A stretch of DNA of 20,731 bases. Origin: UBA7396 sp036172015 (lineage in GTDB: Bacteria; Patescibacteriota; Gracilibacteria; BD1-5; UBA6164). Within the stretch, counting starts at the first letter, position 1; the number at the start of each line of letters is the position of its first letter. The notes beneath the pieces are model-generated. The model ran no database searches. It had not been told where the DNA came from and was given only the letters and a program-made list of their open reading frames with translations. Below are positions 1 to 8,550 of the stretch, piece after piece. The stretch lies in assembly GCA_036172015.1 (NCBI GenBank), contig JAVHSE010000013.1, positions 1 through 20,731 on the forward strand, given 5' to 3'. The position numbers were made by a program, and so were the translations under genes.

Positions 1-1
1 A

Positions 2-61
2 GAACACGCGAAAAGAGCTCTGACTATTTCTGCTGCCGGTGGACACAATATCCTAATGTAA
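2..61 (+). pseudogene. comM: comM (YifB/Mg-chelatase-like ATPase), 5' part cut by the insertion
   Basis: Codons from base 2 read EHAKRALTISAAGGHNILM and then hit TAA at 59-61. This is the conserved ComM segment that sits directly before the Walker A loop (family pattern: EHAKRAL, AAAGGHN, then GPPGSGKT). The missing continuation MEGPPGSGKT is found in frame at 20683, about 20.6 kb away, so the gene has been split by an insertion. The N-terminal part lies outside the window. ComM is known as a branch-migration helicase that helps integrate transforming DNA. This half lacks its ATP-binding site and should be inactive. The stop codon comes from the element, not from the host gene. Confidence 0.88.
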
Positions 62-63
62 TG
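51..63 (+). other. attL, left attachment site of the element
   Basis: The left junction reads TCCTaATGtAATG and the right junction (20678-20690) reads TCCTcATGgAATG; lower case marks differences. Strand exchange within TCCT or ATG would restore the ComM frame (ILM-EGPP). Exchange in AATG would leave the TAA stop in place, so it is unlikely. Serine integrases exchange at a 2-bp core with little other identity, which fits these short matches. The exact core dinucleotide cannot be fixed from this sequence alone. Confidence 0.72.
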
Positions 64-103
64 TTCATAAAAATGATTTTGGGAAATTAATATTTTCTAT
101 ATA

Positions 104-130
104 ATATAATGAAATTAACTTTCATTATAT
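104..130. promoter_or_regulatory. Dyad operator/promoter region before the integrase
   Basis: A perfect 11-bp inverted repeat, ATATAATGAAA and TTTCATTATAT, is separated by 5 bases and lies 5 bases before the integrase start. Its left arm contains TATAAT (105-110), a possible -10 box, with a weak TTGGGA (79-84) upstream. A dyad over a promoter suggests a dimeric repressor controlling the integrase. It could instead be part of the integrase-binding arm of attL. No regulator gene is obvious nearby. Confidence 0.45.
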
Positions 131-135
131 AAACT

Positions 136-2010
136 ATGGATAAACTAAAAGTAGTTTGATATGTTCGTGTATCAACAAGTAAACAAGATTTTGAAAGTCA
201 AAAAAGTGAATTAAGATTTTATGCGGAAAAGGAAGGATTTGATTTGATACAAATATTTGAGGATAAGATAACTTGAAGTTCTGCCAATCTTGAAAGATTG
301 GGTTTTTCTATGATGATGGAGTTTCTTGAAAAGAATACTGATATTAATTCAATTATTTTTGATGACCTTTCAAGAATGTGAAGAAATAACGGAGAACAAT
401 ACTTTACATATAAAATATTAAAACAGAAAGGAATATCTATTTATACGAAAGGTAAAGGTAAATTTCATAGCGGAAATAAGGAAGATGATCTTCTTTTTGT
501 TGTGCTTTCGGCAATTGCCGAATTTGAAAGAGCAACTATTCTTGATAGATTTTGAAGATGAAAAAGAAGTGTTTTAAACAATAAGGCAACTCAATTATCG
601 AGAGAAATATATTGATACAAGATCAACTTAACAGAAAGAGAAACTGGAAAAGAAATAAAAAGACAAAGTCTTTCAATAAACGAAACGCAAGCTACTGTTG
701 TAAGAAAAATATTTGAATTAGTAGCAGAGGGAAGAACATTAAGAGATGTTAGGAGCTATTTGAAACAAAAAAATATATTGAATATAAATTGAAAAGAAAT
801 ATGGGGAAAAAGCACATTACAAAAGATTCTTCATTCTAAAACTTATATTTGAGAATGGGAATGGGGAAAGAAATATAAGTGAATGGAGGATTGAAGATAT
901 ATAATTGTGCCAGTTCCTGCAATCGTAGACAAGGAGATTTTTGATAAAGTTCAAAAACAACTCATACTCAACAAGACTGTCTATAATCGAAAAAGGGGAC
1001 ATAAGAATATGTTTTTATTGAAGGGTATTTTATTTAATCAGAAGGGTCTTCGTTTTCAGACTAATATTGAAAATGGGAAAAGGCAATATAGAGACCCTGA
1101 AAGAAACATTTACTCCTCAGAAGAAAAATGAGTATTAATTGAAAAAAAAAGCACACAAATCACCTGTATAGATGCGGATTATCTTGAAGATATAATTATA
1201 TATTGCTTACTATTTATCCTAAAAGAAACGGATTTCTTTGATACAGAGAAGGAAAAAATTTTAAGCGGGTTAAAAGAAAAAAATGTTTTAACAATACTAG
1301 AAAATGAGGAGAGTAAAATTTTGAAACAAATAGAAAATAATAACAAGGAAAGAGAAAGGCATATACGGAAAATTGATGAACTCGAAGAAATCCTAAATTC
1401 TTCCGAGGAAAATAAATGAGAAGTGAGGGCTGATATGGAAAGTCGTATGGAGAGTAAAAGTAAACTTTTTAAGGAAAAAACAAATTTAATAGAGAGACTT
1501 ACACTAATATCAGAAGAAAAAAAAGAGGCAAAAGAAAAACAGAAAGAATTATCATTCCTAGATAATTTAAAAGAATGACTTAGTTATGTTGTAGAGAATG
1601 AAGGAAAAATTTTAACTGATCTTCTGGATATTGAAAATCAAAGAGTTAAATTATTGACTTACATTAAAGAAATTCATATAGGTGAAAGGTTGGACATATC
1701 AGAAGTATATAACCCTATAATTAAAGAACTTAAAGCTGACTGATTTTATTCATCAAAAACAGATCCTTTAATTCAAAATATATATTTTAGTGTCTTCGGT
1801 AAAGAAGGGGGGATAAAAAAACTATGAACAAAATTTCTTGAAATCAATATAAATTTTTCAAAAAATATATCAAAAAAAATTGTATTAAAATACTATCATA
1901 AAAATCCATTCTTTTATCACCCGCGAAATTATAGTAAGGCTATTGAGAAGAGCTTGGAAAAAGATAAAGCGGAGCTCCTTACCCTTTTAAAGTTATGACA
2001 AGGTTTTTAA
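136..2010 (+). CDS. Large serine recombinase (site-specific integrase)
   Basis: Encodes 624 aa with about sixteen in-frame TGA codons read as Gly. The N-terminal resolvase domain (about 1-150) has the catalytic serine S13 in YVRVSTSKQ, the pair DDLSRMGRN (77-84) and the helix AEFERATILDR (128-138). The recombinase domain (about 155-275) shows WGKSTLQKILHSKTYIG. A charged coiled coil lies around 395-475, the usual place for the integrase coiled-coil motif. The zinc-ribbon position (FLLKGILFNQKG, about 293-304) has lost its cysteines, which is unusual. The protein should catalyse attP x attB integration at comM and, with a directionality factor, excision. The ATG at 136 is chosen because it begins directly before the conserved first strand. 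No Shine-Dalgarno sequence is visible. Confidence 0.93.
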
Positions 2011-2057
2011 AACAAAGAGATTGAAAAGCACTTATCTTTTGCTATTAAATATTTTTT

Positions 2058-2083
2058 CTATAAATTCTTTAAAGAATTTATAG
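2058..2083. repeat. 26-nt perfect palindrome between integrase and nuclease genes
   Basis: CTATAAATTCTTT is followed immediately by its exact reverse complement. As RNA it could fold after the integrase stop (2010), but no T-tract follows, so it is a poor intrinsic terminator. As DNA it could be an operator 30 bases upstream of the nuclease start at 2113. The role is undecided. Confidence 0.5.
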
Positions 2084-2112
2084 ATTAATTTAAATATTAA
2101 TACTTATTAATT

Positions 2113-3090
2113 ATGAAAACCTTATTGAAACTTCTTTTTCTATCCATATTTATTTTTACAACAGCACTTGCTTATACTCCAAACGAAAATGATGTTAAGA
2201 TTATAGAGACTGCGTGATCTAAGGTTGTTAAATTGGTTGATTGAAAATCCGAATTATATAAAAGCAAGGTTATCATCCAATTAGAGAAGCTGAAATCCAA
2301 ATATTCTGCAAATGAAAGGATTTCTTATATGTTAGGTGCTGTCATTGATAAAATTAGCTACAAGCAAGAATCTTGAACTTGAATTCTTTATGATGTTATA
2401 AGTGTTGTGGATGGGGATACAATAAAGATTGATATAAATTGAAAAACAGAGACTATCCGAATTCTATGAATAGATACACCGGAAAAATTCGCTACTAGAA
2501 CCTGATACAAGGAATGTTATGGAGAAGAGGCGAGTGATTATGCTAAAAAACTTTTAACTTGAAAAAAGGTTAGAATTGAATTTGATGATACACAGGATAG
2601 AAATGATAAATATTGAAGGGTATTGGCTCACATATTTTTAGAAGATGGATCTTATTACGAAGAATTAGCAATAATGAGTGGTTTTGGTTTTAGATACATA
2701 TATAAAAAACCGACAAAATATGATAATCGACTTTTTAAAGCAGAAGAGGATGCTAAATTAGGAAATCTTGGTGTTTGGGATAAATGTCAAGGAAAGAGAA
2801 TTCCTTTGAAAGAGATTATGGACACAACCAAAAATACTGTGAATTCAATTATAAATAGTTCTGGTAGTAATGCTTCCTCCTGAACAAATTCAAACAATAC
2901 TATAATAAATAGTGGCTCTATGAGCATCCCTGCTATTACCACTATTTGAAATTACTCCTGCTCAATAGTAAAAACTACTTGTTGAAAAATGAATTCTTGT
3001 GAAGAAGCAAAATTCTATCTTAATTCCTGCTGAATATCAAAGCTTGACTGAAATAAGGACTGAACCCCTTGTGAGACACTATGTAAGTAA
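2113..3090 (+). CDS. Secreted thermonuclease (SNase domain) with C-terminal Excalibur domain
   Basis: Encodes 325 aa. It begins with a signal peptide (MKTLLKLLFLSIFIFTTALA, cleavage probably after ALA). The SNase-like domain contains VVDGDTIKI, IRILGIDTPEK (R116, matching the catalytic Arg of staphylococcal nuclease), GEEASDYAK (the Glu) and DRNDKYGRVLAHIFL (the second Arg). A Ser/Asn-rich linker leads to a C-terminal cysteine-rich Excalibur domain with the calcium-binding signature LDGNKDGTPCE. It should cut DNA or RNA outside the cell. This fits a host-attached CPR cell scavenging nucleotides, or defence against extracellular DNA; both are inferences. Many glycines, including those in IRILGIDTPE and KYGRV, are TGA, so under the standard code it would look like fragments. 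The start is the only ATG before the signal peptide. Confidence 0.92.
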
Positions 3091-3153
3091 TTTAATTCTA
3101 ACTCCTCCATTAATTTTCATATAAGATAAAAGAAACAAAACATACAAAATTTA

Positions 3154-3228
3154 CACTTCAAAAGAAAAAGTCAAAATAGTAGACTTCGCCTCTCCAATTT
3201 GACTTTTTCTTTTTTAGAAGTGTTTTTA
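3154..3228 (+). terminator. Intrinsic terminator after the nuclease gene
   Basis: Long A/T-rich hairpin: CACTTC, then AAAAGAAAAAGTCAAA, pairs with TTTGACTTTTTCTTTTTT, then GAAGTG, and is followed by TTTTTATTT. It lies 64 bases after the nuclease stop and ends about 30 bases before the next start. Confidence 0.75.
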
Positions 3229-3259
3229 TTTGTCTGCTTTATTTCTTATTTTTACCTTT

Positions 3260-3578
3260 ATGAAAACATTTACGATTGGAGGAGATATCATTGAATTTCA
3301 GTTTAATTTACCGCTCGAAGAGACCTGATTTATATCAGAAGACTTTGATTATACAAAGAAACCCGCAAATGCTACCGTTTGAGTTATAGACCTCATAAAT
3401 AGCCCATTACCTCAGATAATTATCTGAAAAATATTTCATATANNNNNNNNNNATACTATATGAACAGTCAAAAGTTCAAAAATTGGACTATCTACAAAAA
3501 ATATCAGTCAATGGAACTGATATCTGGGCGATACATTCAGGATCTGATATGACTTTGCTTCTTCCCTGAGAATATTAG
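3260..3578 (+). CDS. Small hypothetical protein, interrupted by a sequence gap
   Basis: I do not recognise the family. From ATG 3260 (context TTTACCTTTATG) the frame gives 61 codons, starting MKTFTIGGDIIEFQFNLPL and containing several TGA glycines, up to the N run at 3443. After the gap the plausible frame shifts by one, giving LYEQSKVQKLDYLQKISVNG and ending in GSDMTLLLPGEY with TAG at 3576-3578. Ten Ns is a standard placeholder for a gap of unknown length, so the frame change is probably an assembly effect. The real protein is at least about 100 aa. No signal peptide, membrane segment or known motif is visible. Confidence 0.6.
3443..3452. other. Scaffold gap (10 N)
   Basis: Ten consecutive Ns inside a coding region, with the reading frame changing across them. 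The true missing length is unknown, so positions downstream may be shifted relative to the real genome. Confidence 0.97.
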
Positions 3579-3589
3579 ATCAATAGAAT

Positions 3590-3633
3590 AATTTACATAT
3601 GTTTTTTGATTTTTCCTAAAACATATGTAAATT
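3590..3633 (+). terminator. Hairpin between two small genes, probable terminator
   Basis: Perfect 16-bp arms (AATTTACATATGTTTT and its complement) with a 12-nt T-rich loop start 11 bases after the preceding stop. The flank is AAATTTG and then A-rich, not a clean T-run, so termination is likely but not certain. Each arm contains the palindrome ACATATGT. Confidence 0.5.
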
Positions 3634-3701
3634 TGAAAAAAATTCATATAATAGCTAAAAGAGATTTTCTCTATTTTTATTTTCTTATTTTTTTACATAT
3701 T

Positions 3702-4073
3702 ATGCCTTTCAATCTTTCTGATGCTTATGATTTTATTAATGCTAATATAAACGAAGATGAAATAGTACAAAAACTTATTAATGACGGAACCTTAACAAAT
3801 GATGATATTCAGGGATATATAGAAGATCCCGAAACAGGAGTATATCCCGATATCTATCAATGGTTAAAATTTACTAAATTTACTGATAGTGAATATCAGA
3901 AATTGATTACAAATAATATTCCAGTGATTAATTCCGAGTATGGTTCTTGGGTTGGTATTACTTCATACGGTATGTCCTACGATGATCAAGTTTATCCTGA
4001 GCTCATACAGGCAATATATAATATTAAAGTATCGGGGAATGATATCTTTTTAATGAAAAGAGGTGGTAAATAA
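3702..4073 (+). CDS. Hypothetical protein, 123 aa, no TGA codons
   Basis: I do not recognise the family. The start is placed at ATG 3702 (MPFNLSDAYDFINANINEDE). The frame is open upstream to 3606, but that part overlaps the hairpin arm and is T-rich, untypical coding sequence. The ATG also has the same TTTTTTACATATTATG context as the gene at 16543. The protein is acidic and soluble-looking, with an aromatic-rich middle (YPDIYQWLKFTKFTDSEYQ) and SYGMSYDDQVYPELIQAIYNI near the end. All nine glycines use GGN codons. Neighbouring genes of the element use TGA for a large share of glycines (in the primase gene nearly half), so this gene may have arrived more recently from a standard-code source. 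Confidence 0.72.
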   Translation: MPFNLSDAYDFINANINEDEIVQKLINDGTLTNDDIQGYIEDPETGVYPDIYQWLKFTKFTDSEYQKLITNNIPVINSEYGSWVGITSYGMSYDDQVYPELIQAIYNIKVSGNDIFLMKRGGK

Positions 4074-4093
4074 GTTTTAAAATCTCTTTAAAA

Positions 4094-4118
4094 GAAAGCC
4101 TCAAATGAGGCTTTCTTT
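4094..4118. terminator. Intrinsic terminator between convergent genes
   Basis: A perfect 9-bp stem, GAAAGCCTC and GAGGCTTTC, with loop AAAT is followed on the plus strand by TTTCTTTATAA. It sits between the plus-strand gene ending at 4073 and the minus-strand restriction gene ending at 4121. It should stop plus-strand transcription and may serve both directions; the minus-strand T-tract is weak. Confidence 0.82.
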
Positions 4119-4120
4119 CT

Positions 4121-6856
4121 TTATAATAGTTTGTTATATTCTACTTCAAACTCTAATGGAATCTCTGTATTATAGAGAGGGAGACCTATGAGACTATAAT
4201 CATTATTTTCCATCTGTAATATCTGATTTTCACCGTATTTCTTTGTAATCTCTTTAAGAAATACATTTTTCCATTCATCTATTTCTAATAAATGTCCACC
4301 TTTTGGCTCTATGAATATCTGATAATAGAGATCTTTTTCTTTCTCTTTAAGGAAGAGAAGAAAATCAGGCTGAAATCCAGTTCCTGTATGGAAATCATAT
4401 ATTTTATAAGTTTCTTCATTTCTAAGAAGATAGACTTCTTGAAATTTCCTTTCTAGGTTTCACATAGTGTCTTTCAAAAAATGTATGAGGTTCACTTCCT
4501 CACCTGTTCCATTAAATCAATCAAGAACATACCATTTTTTACTTTTTAATTCTATTTCAAGGTCAGAAGAGTATTCATCTTTATTAAAAGATTTTTCCTT
4601 TTCTTTGAATGTCTCAGAGAACTTTTTTAATTCAAAATCACTACCGTTGTGGGGATTGGAAATTTCTTTGATTTTAAAAGCAACATCTTCAAAAAACTTT
4701 ATAAGGATTTTAAGAAGAATACTATTTGATATATCTTCAAATTTCTTTGATTTATCAAAAATAATTTTGATAGGAAAATCTCAAAGAAATTCATTTTTAA
4801 GAAGATCATCTATACTTTCAATAGAAAGTTCTTTTTTTAGTTTTTCAAATCTAAGTATAGAGTTATCCTGTTTAGATTTTGTAGATATTGCTTTTCTTAC
4901 TATGTGATATTCAAAAGTTTTTAATGCTTTTATGATAGTCTGAAATTCTGTATTTTCTTTTTTAAGACGAATAGTATCACTAGAAGTAGTTTCAAAAGTA
5001 ATTTCTTCTTCTGTAAAATTAAAATTATCTATCTTGTATTCAAGATTGAATTTCTCTCTAACCTCTTTAAGAGTATTTCTCCTTCTGGCAGGATTATCAA
5101 TTTGAGAATTGATAAAGATATGAAGATTTTTATAAAAATCTGTCCCTTTAAATTCTTGTTTAAGAGCAAAAGTCTTTTTTACTCTATTATCCTGAATATA
5201 TCCATCTTTTTTAAGTTCTCGTTTCAGTTCATCGATGTATCGATGATCACTGGTGCTATGAAAATGAAGTTCTTCTAAAACTCTGAGTTCATTTTTGAGA
5301 TCCTGATCAAATTTTCTTTTATTTTTTTGAGTATCTCAAAACACAAAAGGAAAGTATCGAACTCATCGTCAGATAAGCTGTTTTTCAGCGATAGTAGAGC
5401 TTCCAGCCTTTCTACCCATCCCATCCTTTCATTTTCACTCATCTCGTCATCATTCATAGAGACGGACAATATCAAAAAGATTAAGAACATCCCATCCCTC
5501 GGTTAGTCGGTTTACGGTAAAGATAGCCCGTATGTGGTTATTGTTATCTTCAAGACTATTAAGAAATTTTTCTTGACTGTCTGAGGTTTTTTCTTTCTGT
5601 GTTTTGTTTGTCTCAGAATTTGTAATGATACAATTTTCTTTTTTAAAATTGTATTTGATAAACTCAATAATTTCCTGATAAGAAATATCTTGTTTTTGAA
5701 TATAACTCATTAAATCGCGCATTCTTGATTTCCCTTGTTCATAGATATCATCAGTATCTGTAAATTTTCATTCTATATCTTTCAGAAAGTCAAAATCACT
5801 TGTTTTTAAGTTGTTTACCCAATCAAGGAACTCAGAAAAATCATTTTTTGAATCATCAATAGTCTTACTTCGGAAAAGAATAACAGGCTTGAAATTTGGG
5901 ACACAAGAAAGAGCAATTTTACTTTTATACCAATTCAAAATAAGCACTTGAAGAACGCGTTCTTTTTTCTCCAAAGTAGAGGATATAATATTGATTTCCT
6001 TGGTATATCCTGCTTTTAAAAATTCTTTTAAACCAAACTGATAAATAGTTTTATCTTGATACTTTTCGACCACGGAAGCATCTTCCGGAACGGTAGCGGT
6101 AAATTCTAAAAGAATATTTTTATTTTCTCTATCTTTCTTGTGATCTCTATGGAGAATTTTATTGATCACTGTATTTTCCCAGCTCTTCTCAATAGCCTCC
6201 TGTCCTGCTTTTTCATTTAATACTTCTGTAAATTCTAATTCTATCTCTGCCTGGTTATTTTTCTTTTTCTTTGTTAGGGCGTTCAAATGATGAGCCTCAT
6301 CTCAGAGCATTACTATATTTCTTTTTTGAAAATCTTCCAAATATACAGCATTCTCTTTTACCTTATAAATATCGTTATGAAGTGCGTTAATGGTAGAGAA
6401 CTTTATCTCTATATCCTCAGAGGAACTTGAAAAGTTCTCTACTTTCTTTATCTTCACGATTTTTTCATCTATAACTACATTTTCTCTGAAAAGATATTTT
6501 GTATGATTTTTATCTATGAAGTTATTTTCTGTTTTATCAACTATATTATTCTGATTTACAAAAAATATGAAACTTCTGTATCATTTTTTGTAATAATAGA
6601 GAATAAGTGCGGACATAAGCAGGGTTTTCCCGGCTCCTGTCGCGAGATTGAAGAGTAAGTGATATGGTGATGCCTGTGGCTTATCAAAATCATAGTCAGG
6701 GTCTTCAAAAGCGATAAAATGCTGTAAAGCTTCTTTCTGCCAATCAAAAAGATCATATTTCAAATTTTCTTTGATATATGAGGGTATCTCAATTTTGGAA
6801 AGTGGTTTACTTCCAATTTGTTCTTTGAGTTCTTGATGAAGCGGATTTTGAGACAT
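4121..6856 (-). CDS. res: Type III restriction enzyme, Res (helicase-endonuclease) subunit
   Basis: Encodes 911 aa, intact when TGA is read as Gly. Near the N-terminus it has a superfamily 2 helicase core: DWQKEAL (Q-like motif), LATGAGKTLLM (Walker A), NIVMLGDEAHHLN (DEAH box) and LLEFTATVPEDASV (motif III). The second RecA domain has FTVNRLTEGWDVLNLFDIV and QLIGRGVRY (motif VI). A long insert follows. The C-terminal PD-(D/E)XK nuclease motif reads GFQPDFLLFL and then FIEPKGGHL. With Mod it forms an ATP-dependent restriction complex that cleaves DNA with unmethylated sites. The start at 6856 lies 18 bases after the OLD-like gene, so the two are probably co-transcribed. The length is close to EcoP1/EcoP15 Res (about 970 aa). 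Confidence 0.93.
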
Positions 6857-6874
6857 AAAAATTATTTGATTTGA

Positions 6875-8548
6875 TTAATAAGCATTATTCCAACAATTTT
6901 CTAATGCTCTCAAAACCTCAGGCATATCTTTACTAAACTGTTCCATAGTTATCCCGTTTCAGATATTCTTAGCGAGACTTTGCTTATTTCTAGAATCCAT
7001 CTTTTTTACTTCTTCCTGTGTTCTTCTCCATTTTACAGACTGATTGTGTCATCATATTTGATGACTTTCAGCATCAGGATAGTATTCCTCTATACTTCAT
7101 ACAGGTAATTCAACTATTTGACTGGTTTTGTTTTTTCTCAATTCAGGATATTTTGATAAAAAATCTTCAAAAGAACTTTTTCTTATCTCACTAACCTTAT
7201 CTAATAAAATAATTACCTTTGTTTGATATAATGATTTATCAAGAGGGGAAAATATACTTCATAGATAATCAAAAACACTATCTGTTCTTTCTATATCTCA
7301 CCAGACAGGTATAACTTGAACTTGTTTCTTATCAGAAAAGAATCTTTGAATAATAATATCCAAAAAGGCTTTATCACTTGTTCATTCAACAAGCAAGAAA
7401 TTTCTTGGCAACAAAAGATCCGCTGGACTTCATCAAAGGAGATCGTAAATAACATTTTGTTTTTCCATATGAGAAACTGACTGAATGTCAGTAATTTTAT
7501 CATTTTTTTCAACCCTAAAACATTTTTGATTATCTATATCATCAGCGATAAGCACAGATGAGTGGCTTGTAATTATTATTTGATCTCCTTGCTGAGATAA
7601 TTCTATTAAAGCATTTTTAAGGTTTCTTTGTGCGGTTGGATGTAAATGTAATTCTGCTTCATCAATTAAAAAAATGAAGTTCTTAATATTCTCATTTTCT
7701 CTCCTATAATCAGCATAAGTTTGAATAATTGCTAGCATTAATGCTCTTTGCATTCAATCTCATTTTTCACTAGCAGTAGTATTATGTCAATCGTTAATTT
7801 CTGTATCAAAATTCTTTAATAAATCATCAAATTTTGGTGTTCTTACTTGAAAATGAACTTTTTCACATTCGGCAAACTGTTTTTTTAAATGTCATTCAAC
7901 CCTTCCTCATATTTTAGCCAATTCTTTGCTTACTTTTGAATTCTCTCAAACAAATAATTCATTAAACTTATCTACAAAATTTTTATATTCTTCATCTTCT
8001 GACGATAAAACTTCATTTACAACACCTGAAAGCATTTGTCCAATTTCAGTTTTCGCACCATACTTTGATATGTCTTTAAGATTTGTTTCAGTCTTTACAA
8101 ACTGTAATTTTGGCAAAAACTCATTAAGTGTTTTATCAAAACCAGTTACTGGCTTTGACCATTCTCCACTTTCTCATCTTTTAGGATAAAAAACCAATCT
8201 TTCATTTTTATTTTCCTCATTACTTTTTCTTATAATTCTTACAATATTTTCTCATTCGAATTCTCTTAATAAAGCTGTTTTATTAGCCTCATTATTCATT
8301 TTTTGAATTCAATCTAGAATACCTGAAAATTCGATTTCCACAGACATTTGCTCGTCTTTTGATCATTTTCTTTTTATCTCACTGATATCACCTGAGCCAT
8401 TATAAAACCACTCAATAGCCTCTAAAAAATTAGATTTTCAATGGTTATTCCTTCATACAAATACATCAAAATTTGAAAGGTCTAACTCCACTTTTCAAAT
8501 AGATCTATAATTTTGAATATGAATTTTGGATATATACATTTTATTCAT
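6875..8548 (-). CDS. OLD-like AAA ATPase/TOPRIM nuclease inside the restriction operon
   Basis: Encodes 557 aa. The N-terminus is an SMC/ABC-type ATPase: SKIHIQNYRSIG, then Walker A GRNNHGKS (32-39), the later signature region ASEKGDGMQRALMLAI, and Walker B FIFLIDEAELHLHP followed by ITSHSSVL. The C-terminal part looks like a TOPRIM domain: FLLVEGTSDKAFLDIII (the Glu), VIPVWGD, and ILLDKVSE with a single clear Asp. This order is typical of the OLD family, which includes the Gabija protein GajA. The gene starts 2 bases after the mod stop and ends 18 bases before res, so it belongs to the same transcript. The role is inferred as an extra anti-phage effector or a modulator of restriction. It could also be a general AAA_15/AAA_21 ATPase if the TOPRIM part is degenerate. 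Confidence 0.82.
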
Positions 8549-8550
8549 AA

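Noticed and set aside
60..63. AATG shared by both junctions as the crossover site
   Set aside because: Exchange there would leave TAA after ATG and not restore the ComM frame. TCCT or ATG fits better.
136..2010. Reading the integrase, and other genes here, as pseudogenes broken by many TGA stops
   Set aside because: The TGA codons fall at conserved glycines in many unrelated genes and the frames are otherwise intact. This is recoding, not decay.
4467..4907. Plus-strand 146-codon open frame
   Set aside because: It lies wholly inside the intact Res gene on the other strand. Its Ser/Phe-rich composition is what the antisense of a Lys/Glu-rich gene gives.
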